From Novosphingobium lentum NBRC 107847 (GTDB lineage: Bacteria > Pseudomonadota > Alphaproteobacteria > Sphingomonadales > Sphingomonadaceae), in the NCBI RefSeq assembly GCF_001590965.1, contig NZ_BCTW01000009.1:62001-126000 (forward strand): a DNA stretch of 64,000 nt, in the 5' to 3' direction. Below, piece by piece: positions 6,960-16,748 of the stretch. Under the pieces are notes generated by a model. It ran no database searches. It saw only the letters and a list, made by a program, of their open reading frames with translations, and was not told the DNA's origin. Position 1 is the first letter of the stretch. Each line of letters begins with the position of its first letter. The position numbers were made by a program, and so were the translations under genes.

Positions 6960-7540
6960 CCACGCTCGCCCACCACTGGCGGATTGCCACTTTGCCTGCA
7001 CCGATGTCCGTGTGCGGATTGCCTTCGGGGCACGAAGCCCCTGGGCCGCTGCCGTCCGGGTTTTCAAGCCGTCGGGCCGCTATCCGCTTCGGTTCAACCG
7101 GCTGCCGGTCTTGCGACCGGCGCGGCGAAGCGCGTTTCACCGGCCTCTCGGCCTGGGGTTGGCGTCGATCTTTTTCCCGCAGCACCGCTCCTGCTGTCAC
7201 GACACCTTGCGGCGCCTTTCGGGCAGACGGCCTTCCACGAGGAAAGGATCGCTTCGGTTCTGGTTTTCGGGCCTGTTCCGCCATTGTCAGGATGATCGAA
7301 ATCATCCTGCCGACCGGCGTTCGAAAGTCCGCGTTCCATGGCCGTCCGGCACCAGCTTTTCCGTTGATTCTCTGGCCGTGAAGTTCGTGCCGGAACACGA
7401 TTTTCAGGGCCGTTGAAGACGGTTGACTTGTACCGCATCGATGCGAAAATTTCGCTGTAAGTTCAGTGGTTTGCACCTCGATCTTCAGTTCGGTTTCTCG
7501 CTCCGACACAGGAATGCTGCGCTCTGTTGACGAGTCGTGC
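6930..7540 (-). ncRNA. Candidate large structured RNA downstream of argG
   Basis: This ~600 bp stretch between argG and the CHRD gene has no convincing ORF: the longest minus-strand frame lacks the G/C-rich third positions of neighbouring genes. It contains a series of short stable hairpins whose loops are standard RNA tetraloops only when read on the minus strand: UUCG at 7288-7309 (9 bp stem), GCAA at 7201-7216, GAGA at 7142-7153, GCAA at 7105-7120, UUCG-like at 7027-7041 and GCGA at 6938-6959. The 7201-7216 stem needs two G-U pairs that exist only on the minus strand. The last hairpin is followed by TCATTTT and looks like a terminator. No RNase P, tmRNA or SRP RNA hallmarks were found. The 5' end is a guess. 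Confidence 0.5.
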
Positions 7541-7620
7541 AAGCAGAAAATGCGCGCACTTATCCACAGGCAGTCCGATTGCGGTGGACAACCGTTTTGA
7601 TGCGTTGATTCGAGTGGAAT

Positions 7621-8838
7621 TTACCGGTCGCGCTGGGCCAGCAGGCGCAACCGCAGCGCGTTAAGGCGGATGAAGCCCGCCGCGTCCTTCTGGTCGTAGG
7701 CGCCGGCGTCATCCTCGAACGTCACGTGGCGCTCGGAGTACAGGCTGTCGGGCGATTTGCGGCCGACCACTTGCGCCATGCCCTTGTACAGCTTGAGCCG
7801 CACGGTGCCGTTGACCCCGGCCTGGCTGTGATCGATCGCGGCCTGCAGCATCTCGCGCTCCGGAGCGAACCAGAAGCCGTTGTAGATCAGCTCGGCATAC
7901 TTGGGCATCAACTCGTCCTTGAGGTGCGCGGCCCCCCGGTCGAGCGTAATCTGTTCGATACCGCGATGGGCGCGGGCGTAGATTTCGCCGCCCGGCGTCT
8001 CGTACATGCCGCGGCTTTTCATGCCGACGAAGCGGTTCTCGACCAGGTCGAGCCGGCCGATGCCGTGCTTGCGGCCAAGCTCGTTGAGCGCGGTGAGCAG
8101 CGTTGCCGGGCTCATTGCCGTGCCGTTCAACGCCACGCCGTCGCCGCGTTCGAAATCGACCGTGATGTATTCGGGCACATCCGGCGCGTCCTCGGGGTTG
8201 ACCGTGCGGCTATAGACGTAGTCGGGCACTTCCTCCCACGGATCCTCGAGCACCTTGCCCTCGGACGAGGTGTGCAGGAGGTTGGCGTCGGTCGAGAACG
8301 GGCTTTCGCCGCGCTTGTCCTTGGGCACGGGGATCTGATGCTGTTCGGCCCAGGCGATCAGCGCGGTGCGGCTGGTGAGATCCCATTCACGCCACGGTGC
8401 GATGACCTTGAGATCGGGCGCCAGCGCGGCGACGCCAAGCTCGAAGCGAACCTGATCGTTGCCCTTGCCGGTAGCGCCATGGGCGACCGCGTCGGCGCCG
8501 GTCTCGCGGGCGATCTCGACCAGCCGCTTGGAGATCAGCGGGCGGGCGATCGAGGTGCCGAGCAGATAGTCGCCCTCATAACGGGCGTTGGCGCGCATCA
8601 TCGGGAACACGAAGTCGCGCACGAATTCCTCGCGCACATCGTCGATGTAGATATGCTCGGGCTTCACCCCCATCAGCACCGCCTTCTCGCGCGCCGGTTC
8701 CAACTCGCCTTCCTGGCCGAGATCGGCGGTGAAGGTCACCACCTCGCAATTATAGGTGACCTGCAGCCACTTGAGGATGACGGAGGTGTCGAGGCCGCCC
8801 GAATAGGCAAGGACGACACGCTTGATCGGCTCGGACAT
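7621..8838 (-). CDS. argG: Argininosuccinate synthase
   Basis: A 405-residue cytosolic enzyme that joins citrulline and aspartate using ATP, the penultimate step of arginine synthesis. The N-terminal PP-loop ([15 protein letters not shown]) binds ATP. Other family blocks are [14 protein letters not shown] and the [18 protein letters not shown] segment. I took the ATG at 8838 ([15 protein letters not shown]), the normal family start; the longer frame upstream is an Arg-rich, non-conserved extension. No other arginine genes are adjacent. The gene is followed on the same strand by the candidate structured RNA. Confidence 0.97.
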   Translation of the reverse strand: MSEPIKRVVLAYSGGLDTSVILKWLQVTYNCEVVTFTADLGQEGELEPAREKAVLMGVKPEHIYIDDVREEFVRDFVFPMMRANARYEGDYLLGTSIARPLISKRLVEIARETGADAVAHGATGKGNDQVRFELGVAALAPDLKVIAPWREWDLTSRTALIAWAEQHQIPVPKDKRGESPFSTDANLLHTSSEGKVLEDPWEEVPDYVYSRTVNPEDAPDVPEYITVDFERGDGVALNGTAMSPATLLTALNELGRKHGIGRLDLVENRFVGMKSRGMYETPGGEIYARAHRGIEQITLDRGAAHLKDELMPKYAELIYNGFWFAPEREMLQAAIDHSQAGVNGTVRLKLYKGMAQVVGRKSPDSLYSERHVTFEDDAGAYDQKDAAGFIRLNALRLRLLAQRDR

Positions 8839-8956
8839 CGTGGGCAGGCTCCGGCAGGAAAAGGGCGCCCTTCCGGCAACGGAACGGCGCGCGCCGCCTA
8901 ACAGCCCGCTTCCAACATCGCAACCGCTGGCGGTGCGTGCGGCAGTCCCGTTGGCG

Positions 8957-10261
8957 CTATTCTGCCGCCTCGCGCACGTCGGCGGCAAGGTGCCAGGCGG
9001 GCGCGACGTCGGCGGCGCGCAGGCGGGCGCTTTCCTCGACGATCCAGTCGCGCGTCATCGGAATGGCGTCGCGCCGCTTCACGTACTGGATCTGCCAGTT
9101 GACCAGCCCGCCGTAGCGGAACGCCTGCTGGGCGCCGGCGAGGTAGAATTCCCACATCCGGTAGAACCGCTCGTCATACAGCGCGGTGATCTCGGCGCGG
9201 TGCTGCTGGGTGCGGTTGTACCATTCCTCCAGCGTCAGCGAATAGTGGAAGCGCATCGCCTCGACATCGGTGACTTCCCAGCCGTACTTCTCGCTTTGCC
9301 CGACTAGTTCGGACAGCGCGGGAATATAACCGCCGGGGAAGATGTACTTGCGCGTCCAGGCGTCGGTCACCCCGGGCGGGCCGGCGCGGCCGCAGCAGTG
9401 CGAAAACATCACCCCGTCGGGCTTGAGCAGCCGCGCGGTGGTTTCGTAGAACGCGGGATATTGCGGCGTGCCGACATGTTCGAGCAGGCCGACCGAAGTG
9501 ATCCGGTCGAACTGCCCGGTCACGTCGCGGTAGTCCATCAGCTCGAACTTCACGCGATCGCTGACCCCGGCCTGCACGGCGCGTTCGCGGCAGAATTCGA
9601 TCTGGTCGGGCGCCAGCGCCACGCCCAGCACATCGACGTCGTAATGCTTGTGCAGGTACAGCGCGAGGCCGCCCCAGCCGCAGCCAATATCGAGCACGCG
9701 CTTGCCGGAGCTGGTGGCGCGGTCGAGATACAGCTTGGCGGCGATGTGCGCCTTCTTGTCGAGCTGCGCCTGTTCCAGGCTCATCGCCGGATCGCGGTAA
9801 TAGGCCATGGTGTACTGGCGGTCCTCGTCGAGGAACAGCTCGTACAGCTGGCGGGTGAGGTTGTAGGTGTATTCGGCATTCCGGCGCGCCGAACGCTGGT
9901 TGTTGAAGCTGTCGATCTTGGCGGCGGTGCGATCGACCAGCTTGCGCAGCGGGCCCTTGGCGTTGAAATGCTTGTTGTGCTCGCCCTCGGCATTGGCGGC
10001 CACGAACAGGATCAGGTCGCGGATGTCGTGCGGGGGTTCGATTACCAGCCGCCCGTCCATGTACGCCTCGCCCGCGCCGACGCGGGGGTAGCGGGCGATG
10101 TGGTTTCCGGCGCCCTTGTCGGTCAGCCGCGCACGGATGGGGCCGCGCGAATCCATGCCTTCGGGTCCGGGGCCGAACGTGGCCACCTTGCCGTCATGAT
10201 CGGTAATGATGAGCTGTCCTTTGCGGATCGCCCGGCGAAGCATCTGTTCAAGCAGCCACAT
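8957..10261 (-). CDS. cfa: Cyclopropane-fatty-acyl-phospholipid synthase family protein (first copy)
   Basis: A 434-residue SAM-dependent methyltransferase of the CFA synthase/mycolic acid methyltransferase group, which methylenates double bonds of membrane phospholipid acyl chains. The SAM-binding motif is [17 protein letters not shown]; later conserved blocks are [27 protein letters not shown] and [12 protein letters not shown]. The start is the ATG at 10261 ([16 protein letters not shown]). A second homologue lies at 12605-13906 in the same orientation, with an S46 peptidase gene between them. The two are clearly diverged, so this is not a recent duplication. Confidence 0.92.
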   Translation of the reverse strand: MWLLEQMLRRAIRKGQLIITDHDGKVATFGPGPEGMDSRGPIRARLTDKGAGNHIARYPRVGAGEAYMDGRLVIEPPHDIRDLILFVAANAEGEHNKHFNAKGPLRKLVDRTAAKIDSFNNQRSARRNAEYTYNLTRQLYELFLDEDRQYTMAYYRDPAMSLEQAQLDKKAHIAAKLYLDRATSSGKRVLDIGCGWGGLALYLHKHYDVDVLGVALAPDQIEFCRERAVQAGVSDRVKFELMDYRDVTGQFDRITSVGLLEHVGTPQYPAFYETTARLLKPDGVMFSHCCGRAGPPGVTDAWTRKYIFPGGYIPALSELVGQSEKYGWEVTDVEAMRFHYSLTLEEWYNRTQQHRAEITALYDERFYRMWEFYLAGAQQAFRYGGLVNWQIQYVKRRDAIPMTRDWIVEESARLRAADVAPAWHLAADVREAAE

Positions 10262-10511
10262 GGGTGTGCAGACTATGGACGCAATCGAGTGTTGCAAGTC
10301 CAAATCGCAAGTCGAACCGGGGCGGGCCGGAGACGGGCGGAAAATCGGTTTCCTACAGGCGCCTGACGTGGCAGTCCTTGCGCCATGCCCGCCGCATGTA
10401 ACCCGCACCAACGACCAAGCCGCCGCTTGCCCTTTGCGGGATGCGACGCGGCTTTTCGAAAAACGCCGGTGTCGTTTGCGCGCCGGGACCCGGACTGCCC
10501 GGCGAAGGGTG

Positions 10512-10531
10512 TGTAAACTTCGTCAACTTCG
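10512..10531 (+). repeat. R4 short repeat, copy 2
   Basis: TGTAAACTTCGTCAACTTCG, 22 bp before the S46 peptidase start codon. It differs at one base from copy 1 and is identical to copy 3. The position close to a start leaves open a regulatory role, but it may be only a dispersed repeat. Confidence 0.7.
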
Positions 10532-10552
10532 TTTCGTTTCAGGATCTTCGCC

Positions 10553-12619
10553 ATGCGCATCAGCCTTCCGAATCTTCGCAACCTGCTGCTTGCCTCCGCG
10601 CTGCCGATGGCGGCGGCACTCAGCTCCGCCCCTGCGCTTGCCGACGAGGGGATGTGGACGTTCGATGCGTTTCCCGCCGAGCAGATGCGCAAGGATTATG
10701 GCTTTGCGCCCGACCGGCAATGGCTCGACCGGGTGCGCGCCTCGGCAGTGCGGCTGACGGGCGGCTGTTCGGCCAGCTTCGTGTCGCCGGCCGGGTTGAT
10801 CCTGACCAACCATCACTGCGTCGTCGATTGCGCGCAGAACCTGTCGACGCAGGACAAGGATCTGGTCGCCAGGGGCTTCATCGCCGCCACCCGGACCGAG
10901 GAACGCAAGTGCCCCGGCCAGCAGGCCGAAGTGGTCACCGCGATCAGCGACGTCAGCGGCGCGGTCAAGGGCGCGATGGGCACGCTGGAGGGTGAGGCGC
11001 GGATCAAGGCGCGCGATGGCAAGATCGCCGAAATCGAAAAGGCCGGCTGCACCGATACCGCGACCACGCGCTGCCAGGTGGTGACGCTGTTCGGCGGCGG
11101 GCAGTACAAGCTGTACACCTACCGCAAGTATTCCGACGTGCGGCTGGTGTGGGCGCCCGAATTCCAGGCGGCGTTCTTCGGCGGCGATCCCGACAACTTC
11201 AACTACCCGCGCTATGCGCTCGATGCCTCGTTCCTGCGCGCTTACGAGAACGGCAAGCCGGTGAAAGTCGCCAGCTTCCTCAAGTGGAGCCCGCGCGCGC
11301 CCAAGGTAGGCGAGGCGACGTTCGTGGTCGGCAACCCCGGCTCGACCCAGCGGTTGTTCACGTCCGACCAGCTGGCGTTCCAGCGCGAGGTGTCGCTGCC
11401 GATCACGCTGGCCGTCTATTCCGAACTGCGCGGCCGGCTGCTCACCGCGATGGAGCAGAGCGCGGAGAAAAAGCGCGAGGGCGCCGACACGCTGTTCGGC
11501 ATCGAGAACAGCCTGAAGGTGTTCATCGGCCGCCAGAAGGCGCTCAACGATCCCGGTTTCGTCAAGACGCTGGCCGACAACGAGGCGACGCTGAAGCAGC
11601 GCAGCGCGGGCAATGCCGCGATCGGCGATCCGTGGGGCGATGTCGCCAAGTCGGTGGGCGCCTACCGCGAGGTCTACCTGCCCTACCGCTTCATCAACCC
11701 GCAGAGCGACCTTTACGATTATGCCCACACGCTGGTGCGCGTCGCGATCGAGCGGACCAAGCCCAATGGCGAACGGCTGCCGGGCTACACCGATTCCGCG
11801 CTGCCGCTGCTGGAAAAGCAGTTGCTCGACGAGCGGCCGATCTATCCGTGGCTCGAACAGCTGCGATTGGAGTGGAGCTTTTCCAAGGCGCGCGAATATC
11901 TGGGCGCCGACGATCCGGATACCAGGCTGATGCTGGGCAGCGAATCGCCCGAAGGCCTGGCCGAACGGCTGGTCGGCGGCAGCACGCTGGCCGATCCGGC
12001 GGTGCGCAAGGCGCTGCTGGAAGGCGGAGAAGCGGCGATCGAGGCGTCGAAGGATCCGTTGATCGTTTATGCGCGGCTGATCGAGGCGCGTGACCGGGCG
12101 TTGCAGAAGCTGGTCGACGAGCGCTACCAGGGCCCGCTAAGCGCCGCCGGGGCCAAGCTCGCCGACGCACGCTTTGCCGCTTATGGCGACACGCTCTACC
12201 CCGACGCCACGTTCACGCTGCGTGTCAGCTACGGCAAGGTGCAGGGCTGGAAGGAACGCGGGCAGGAGGTCACGCCGGTGACCACGATGGGCGGCGCGTT
12301 CGAACGGGCCACGGGCAATGAACCGTTCGTGCTGGCCAGCGCGTTCACCGCCAACGCGGCGAAGATCGACAAGGCCACGCCGTACGATTTCGTGACCACC
12401 AACGACATCATCGGCGGCAATTCGGGATCGCCCGTGGTCGATCGCACCGGCGCGGTGATCGGCGCGGCGTTCGACGGCAACATCCACTCGCTGGGCGGCA
12501 ACTATGGTTATCAGGGCGACGTCAACCGCACCGTGGTGGTCAGCACCGCTGCGGTCGAACAGGCGCTTGAGACCATCTATCCGGCGCCGGCGCTGGTCCG
12601 CGAGCTAAAAGGTCGCTGA
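10553..12619 (+). CDS. S46-family dipeptidyl peptidase (DPP7/DPP11-like), exported
   Basis: A 688-residue secreted serine peptidase. A signal peptide covers about residues 1-30 (cleavage near ALA-DEG). The chymotrypsin-type catalytic residues are visible: His88 in LTNHHC, an Asp in GGDPDNFNYPR, and Ser624 in GGNSGSPVVD. Members of this family remove dipeptides from the N-termini of periplasmic peptides and help bacteria feed on oligopeptides. The length is close to the usual ~700 residues. I cannot assign the P1 specificity (hydrophobic versus acidic) by eye. The 3' end overlaps the convergent second CFA-like gene by 15 bp. Confidence 0.94.
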   Translation: MRISLPNLRNLLLASALPMAAALSSAPALADEGMWTFDAFPAEQMRKDYGFAPDRQWLDRVRASAVRLTGGCSASFVSPAGLILTNHHCVVDCAQNLSTQDKDLVARGFIAATRTEERKCPGQQAEVVTAISDVSGAVKGAMGTLEGEARIKARDGKIAEIEKAGCTDTATTRCQVVTLFGGGQYKLYTYRKYSDVRLVWAPEFQAAFFGGDPDNFNYPRYALDASFLRAYENGKPVKVASFLKWSPRAPKVGEATFVVGNPGSTQRLFTSDQLAFQREVSLPITLAVYSELRGRLLTAMEQSAEKKREGADTLFGIENSLKVFIGRQKALNDPGFVKTLADNEATLKQRSAGNAAIGDPWGDVAKSVGAYREVYLPYRFINPQSDLYDYAHTLVRVAIERTKPNGERLPGYTDSALPLLEKQLLDERPIYPWLEQLRLEWSFSKAREYLGADDPDTRLMLGSESPEGLAERLVGGSTLADPAVRKALLEGGEAAIEASKDPLIVYARLIEARDRALQKLVDERYQGPLSAAGAKLADARFAAYGDTLYPDATFTLRVSYGKVQGWKERGQEVTPVTTMGGAFERATGNEPFVLASAFTANAAKIDKATPYDFVTTNDIIGGNSGSPVVDRTGAVIGAAFDGNIHSLGGNYGYQGDVNRTVVVSTAAVEQALETIYPAPALVRELKGR

Positions 12620-13906
12620 CCGTTCGAGCACGGGCGCAGGCCCGGCGGAGTGCTGGCGGGCAGTGCGAAAGCCGGCCTCGTTCGCGGCTATGTAGTCACG
12701 GGTCAGCGGCAGCGCCCAGCGCGAGCGGACGTACTGCAGCTGGAAGTTGACCAGCCCGCCATCCTCGAACGCGGTGGCGGCACCGGCGAGGTAGAACAGC
12801 CACATGCGGTAGAACCGCTCGTCGTAGACCTCCACGATGCGGCGCTTCTGCGCCACGCAGCGGCGATACCATTCGAGCAAGGTCTTGGCGTAGTGGACGC
12901 GCAGAATCTCGACGTCGGACAGCATCAGCTTGTTGGGCTCGCTCGCCGCCACGGTCTCGCTCAGCGCGGGGATGTAGCCGCCGGGGAAGATGTACTTGCG
13001 GGTGAAATCGTCGGTGGCGCCGGGCGGGTCGGCGCGACCGATGGTGTGCAGCAGCATCACGCCGTCGTCGGCGAGCAGATCGTGGCACTTGGCAAAGAAC
13101 GCGCCGAAATTGGGAGCGCCGACATGTTCGAACATGCCGACCGAGACGATGCGATCGAACCGACCGCCATCTTGAGTTCCGGGCACGTCGCGGTAGTCGG
13201 TAAGCCCGAACGTGACTTTGTCCGCCACGCCTTCCCGGCTCGCCCAGGCCTTGGCGTAGGTGATCTGCTCCTTGCTCAGCGTCACGCCGTGCACTTCGAC
13301 CCCGGCGATGCGGTGGAGATGCAGCGCCATCCCGCCCCAGCCGCAGCCGATATCGAGCACGCGCATCCCCGGCTCCAGCTGCAACTTGGCGGCGATGTGG
13401 TCCATCTTGGCGATCTGTGCGGTGTCGAGATCGGTGACCCCGTCCTCCCAGTAGGCGCAGCTGTACTGGCGGTTGGCGTCGAGGAACAGGTCGTAGAGCC
13501 GGTCGTCGAGATCGTAGTGGTGCGCGACGTGGGCGCGGGCGGCGTTGCGGCCATTGAACTGGTCGAGCCGGCTGGCGATCAGCTTGGTGGTGCGATGCAG
13601 CCAGCCCGGCGGATCGATGTCGCCGGGCTGTTCCCACGGCGTGTTGCGACGGATGAACCGGATGAAGTCCATGATGTCGCCGCCCTCGATCTCGACGCGG
13701 CCGTCCATGAACGCCTCGCCCATGCCGATGCGGGGGTGGAGCGCCAGGAAGCGCGTGACCTTGGTGTCGTTGATCCGCAGCCCCAGGTCGGGCCAACCGG
13801 GCTGCGCCACCCCGTAGTGCCAGGTGCGGCCCGACGGTTCATGAACCGTCAGCGTGCCGTGCCGGACCAGCCGCTTCAGCGTCCGGTCGAGAAGGTGCAT
13901 GGACAT
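12605..13906 (-). CDS. cfa: Cyclopropane-fatty-acyl-phospholipid synthase family protein (second copy)
   Basis: A 433-residue homologue of the gene at 8957-10261, with the same motif order: SAM site [49 protein letters not shown] and FYRMWLFYLAGA. I chose the ATG at 13906 (MSMHLLDRTLKRL), preceded by GGGAGA. Whether the two paralogues differ in substrate (cyclopropanation versus another mid-chain methylation) cannot be read from the sequence. Confidence 0.9.
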   Translation of the reverse strand: MSMHLLDRTLKRLVRHGTLTVHEPSGRTWHYGVAQPGWPDLGLRINDTKVTRFLALHPRIGMGEAFMDGRVEIEGGDIMDFIRFIRRNTPWEQPGDIDPPGWLHRTTKLIASRLDQFNGRNAARAHVAHHYDLDDRLYDLFLDANRQYSCAYWEDGVTDLDTAQIAKMDHIAAKLQLEPGMRVLDIGCGWGGMALHLHRIAGVEVHGVTLSKEQITYAKAWASREGVADKVTFGLTDYRDVPGTQDGGRFDRIVSVGMFEHVGAPNFGAFFAKCHDLLADDGVMLLHTIGRADPPGATDDFTRKYIFPGGYIPALSETVAASEPNKLMLSDVEILRVHYAKTLLEWYRRCVAQKRRIVEVYDERFYRMWLFYLAGAATAFEDGGLVNFQLQYVRSRWALPLTRDYIAANEAGFRTARQHSAGPAPVLERSATF

Positions 13907-13996
13907 GGCCAAATCTCCCGTCGCCAGAATTCGCGACGAAAACGCAGACGGCCGTCCGGCGTTCCCGCCGCTCGCAAACTGTCCCCTGCGCCGCGC

Positions 13997-15244
13997 TCAG
14001 TCCAGCGCGGCCTGCTTTTCCTCGGCCAGCCGGTCGAGCTCGGCGCGGCTCTTCTTTTCCGCCGCCGTCTTGAGCTGGCCGCAGGCGGCGTCGATGTCGC
14101 GACCGCGCGGCGTGCGCACCGGTGCGCTGATGCCGCCGTCGAACACGATCTGGGCAAACGCCTTGATCCGTTCGGGGCTGGAACATTCATACGGCGCGCC
14201 GGGCCAGGGGTTGAACGGGATCAGGTTGACCTTGGCCGGCAGGCGGTATTGCTTGATCAGCCGCACCAGTTCGCGCGCGTCGGCATCGCTGTCGTTCTTG
14301 CCGTCAAGCATGACATACTCGAACGTGATCCGCCGCGCGTTGGAGGCGCCGGGGTAATCGGCGCAGGCCTGGAGCAGTTCCTCGATACCGTACTTGCGGT
14401 TGATCGGCACGATCTCGTCGCGCACGTCCTTGTTGGTGGCGTGGAGCGAGACCGCCAGGTTCACGCCGATTTCCTCGCCGGCGCGGGCCATCATCGGCAC
14501 CACGCCGCTGGTCGACAGGGTGATCCGCCGCTTCGACAGCGCCAGCCCGTCGCCGTCCATCACCAGCTTGAGCGCGTCGCGCACATGCTCGAAATTGTAG
14601 AGCGGCTCGCCCATGCCCATCATCACGATGTTGGTCAGCAGGCGCCCGTCGGAGGTGTAGTCGCTTTCGCTTTCCTCCTCGGCGACGTCCATCCGGCCCT
14701 TGGGCCATTCGCCCAGCGCGTCGCGCGCCAGCATGACCTGGCCCACGATCTCGCCCGGGGTCAGGTTGCGCACCAGCCGCATCGTGCCGGTGTGGCAGAA
14801 CCGGCAGTTGAGCGTGCAGCCGACCTGGCTCGACACGCACAGCGTGCCGCGATCGGCGTCGGGGATGAACACCATCTCGAAGTCGTGCGCGTCGGCGGTG
14901 CGCAACAGCCACTTGCGCGTGCCGTCGGTGGAAACTTGCGCCTCGACCACTTCGGGCCGGCCAATCACGAACCGCTCGGTCAGCCACGGCCGCATCGGCT
15001 TGGCGATGTCGGTCATCGCCTCGAACTCGGTCACGCCGCGATGGTACAGCCAGTGGTACACCTGCCGCGAGCGCAGCTTGGCCGCCTTGGCATCGAGCCC
15101 GGCCTCGGCGAACAGCGCGGCGATGGCGGCGCGGGGCAGGCCGATCAGATCGACGCGGCCATCGTCGCGCGCGGTGATCGCATCGCGGGGTACGGTCACG
15201 GGATCGACGTGGCCGGGAATGGTCATCAGGGAGGTGGCGCTCAT
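13997..15244 (-). CDS. rlmN: 23S rRNA (adenine2503-C2)-methyltransferase
   Basis: A 415-residue radical-SAM enzyme that methylates C2 of A2503 in 23S rRNA and A37 in some tRNAs. The [4Fe-4S] motif CxxxCxxC is [14 protein letters not shown]. Other family blocks are [27 protein letters not shown] and [15 protein letters not shown]. The methyl-accepting Cys near the C-terminus is in [10 protein letters not shown]. The protein carries a short N-terminal extension relative to E. coli RlmN. It stands alone on the minus strand. Confidence 0.97.
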   Translation of the reverse strand: MSATSLMTIPGHVDPVTVPRDAITARDDGRVDLIGLPRAAIAALFAEAGLDAKAAKLRSRQVYHWLYHRGVTEFEAMTDIAKPMRPWLTERFVIGRPEVVEAQVSTDGTRKWLLRTADAHDFEMVFIPDADRGTLCVSSQVGCTLNCRFCHTGTMRLVRNLTPGEIVGQVMLARDALGEWPKGRMDVAEEESESDYTSDGRLLTNIVMMGMGEPLYNFEHVRDALKLVMDGDGLALSKRRITLSTSGVVPMMARAGEEIGVNLAVSLHATNKDVRDEIVPINRKYGIEELLQACADYPGASNARRITFEYVMLDGKNDSDADARELVRLIKQYRLPAKVNLIPFNPWPGAPYECSSPERIKAFAQIVFDGGISAPVRTPRGRDIDAACGQLKTAAEKKSRAELDRLAEEKQAALD

Positions 15245-15479
15245 CGCCGCGATATAGGCAGCCGCGCCCCCAAGCGCAAAGGATACGCGCGAACGGCGCG
15301 CTCATCGCCGGGTTCCCGCCGCCGGTCGGCTTGAAAGCCGCGCTCCATCGCAACGATGTTGCAGAAATACATCAACTTTTTCGTTGTGTGAGGTTCATGA
15401 AACCAGCCGCGCTCCCAGCCATTCTGAGGGTCCTGTCGGGTCGCAAAGCCGACAGCATAATGGTTGATTGGAGTATTTT

Positions 15480-16154
15480 ATGAAGACGATTCTCGCGATC
15501 CTCGCCGCCGGCACTGCGCTGGTGGCCGTTCCCGCGATGGCGCAAGGCGCCCCCGACGATGCCGGCTCAACCTTCACCGGTCCGCGGGTTGGCGCCATCA
15601 TCGGCTACGACAAGAGCAAGTCGGGCAGCAGTGTCGACAACGATGCGTTGCGCGACCGCGACCAGTCGATCGATGGGCTGCTGTACGGCGGCGACATCGG
15701 TTACGACGTCCCGCTCGGCCAGAACCTGCGGCTTGGTGCAGAAGCCGAACTGACCGGCAGCACCGCCAAGGTGAACAACGCGGTCAACGCCGCCAGCTTC
15801 AACCTCGGTCGGGTGAAGGCGGGCCGCGACATCTATGCCGGTGCGCGCCTTGGTTACGTCATCTCGCCGCGCACGATGCTCTACGTGAAGGGCGGCTACA
15901 CCAACGCGCGGTACAATCTGCTCGGCACCGACGGCACCACCAACCTCAACCAGCGGCTCGACACCGATGGTTACCGGGTGGGCGCGGGCGCGGAAATGGC
16001 GCTGAGCCGCAACGCCTATGCCAAGGTGGAGTACCGCTATTCGAACTACCGCCGCGCCGAGTTCGATTTCAACGGGCAGACGCCGGACAGCAGCCGCTTC
16101 CGGATCGACACCGACCGTCACCAGGTCGTGGTCGGCGCGGGTGTGCGCTTCTGA
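15480..16154 (+). CDS. Outer-membrane beta-barrel protein (porin-like, OmpA/opacity family)
   Basis: A 224-residue exported protein. The signal peptide covers residues 1-22 (cleavage after AMAQG or AMA-Q). The remainder alternates polar and hydrophobic residues in typical barrel strands (IYAGARLGYVISPRTMLYVK, YAKVEYRYSNYRR) and ends in Phe (VVVGAGVRF), the usual outer-membrane insertion signal. This fits the eight-stranded barrel family used as small surface or porin-like proteins. The ATG at 15480 sits 6 bp after GGAG. The AT-rich stretch upstream (15355-15400) probably carries its promoter. Confidence 0.88.
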   Translation: MKTILAILAAGTALVAVPAMAQGAPDDAGSTFTGPRVGAIIGYDKSKSGSSVDNDALRDRDQSIDGLLYGGDIGYDVPLGQNLRLGAEAELTGSTAKVNNAVNAASFNLGRVKAGRDIYAGARLGYVISPRTMLYVKGGYTNARYNLLGTDGTTNLNQRLDTDGYRVGAGAEMALSRNAYAKVEYRYSNYRRAEFDFNGQTPDSSRFRIDTDRHQVVVGAGVRF

Positions 16155-16185
16155 TCGGGCGTTGCGTCTGACGATCAACTGACGA

Positions 16186-16220
16186 ACGGCGGGCCGGAGA
16201 GCGATCTTCGGCCCGCTTCG
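16186..16220 (+). terminator. GC-rich hairpin after the barrel gene
   Basis: GCGGGCC...GGCCCGC stem shortly after the stop codon of the outer-membrane protein and before the convergent IalB-like gene. There is no clear T run, so it is only a probable terminator. Confidence 0.4.
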
Positions 16221-16238
16221 CGTCCAGTCTCGCACGGC

Positions 16239-16748
16239 TCAACCTTGCGCGCAGCCCAGACTGGCGGCGTCGATCGCGCTGCCCGCGCCCGACAGGCGGT
16301 AGCTGTCGCGCACCGCGCGGCCATCCGCCGCACGTGCGGTCACGGTCATGCCGGTGGCCGATCGCATGGCGGCGACGATCGCTGCGTCCATGCGCTTGTC
16401 CTGCGCCCAGGCGTCGCCCTGTCCGGTGGCGAGATCGAAGCTCTGGTCGCCGATGCGCAAGCGGGCCGGCGATCCGGCGGCCAGGCGGCGTGACAGGCGG
16501 AAATGGACTTCGTTGCGCAAGCCCTGCTTCGGCCACAGGCCGACCGTGGCGAAAGGCTGGAAATCGTTCTTCCGCCCGCGCGATCCGGCCGCCATGGCGA
16601 TGGCATAGCAGCGCGGCACATTCGGATCGCGAAACGCACCCCAGTCGTCGAAAATGCCCAGTCCGTCGCGCGCCAGCGCAGGGGTTGCGGGCAGGGCGCA
16701 CAGGGCCAGCAGCGCGGTCGCGAAACGAAAGTGACGCACCACCCTCAT
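16239..16748 (-). CDS. Exported IalB-like (invasion-associated locus B family) protein
   Basis: A 169-residue protein with a signal peptide (cleavage near ALARDGLG). The pattern FDDWGAFRDPNVPRCYAIAM and the later GDAWAQDKRMDAAIVAAMR match the IalB-like family, named from a Bartonella invasion gene. In free-living alphaproteobacteria its role is unknown. Two Cys residues (RCYAI and LGCAQG) could form a disulfide. It is the last gene of a run of overlapping genes; its start codon overlaps the previous stop as ATGA. Confidence 0.75.
   Translation of the reverse strand: MRVVRHFRFATALLALCALPATPALARDGLGIFDDWGAFRDPNVPRCYAIAMAAGSRGRKNDFQPFATVGLWPKQGLRNEVHFRLSRRLAAGSPARLRIGDQSFDLATGQGDAWAQDKRMDAAIVAAMRSATGMTVTARAADGRAVRDSYRLSGAGSAIDAASLGCAQG

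Noticed and set aside
6930-7540. RNase P RNA, tmRNA or SRP RNA as the identity of the structured stretch
   Set aside because: The conserved GAGGAAAGTCC and ACAGAA blocks of RNase P, an SsrA tag sequence, and the GGAAGGAAGCAGCC-type SRP loop were not found on either strand.
6883-7542. A 219-codon ORF on the minus strand downstream of argG
   Set aside because: Third codon positions lack the strong G/C bias of all surrounding genes, the translation has no domain-like pattern, and the stretch is full of hairpins. A structured RNA explains it better.
7560-7568. A perfect DnaA box (TTATCCACA), suggesting a replication origin
   Set aside because: Only one exact box is present, with no clustered boxes, AT-rich unwinding region or origin-linked genes nearby.
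12650-15334. An 894-codon plus-strand ORF opposite the second CFA-like gene and rlmN
   Set aside because: It is antisense to two well-supported genes and arises from GC-rich codon structure; its translation is His/Arg/Asp-rich with no domains.
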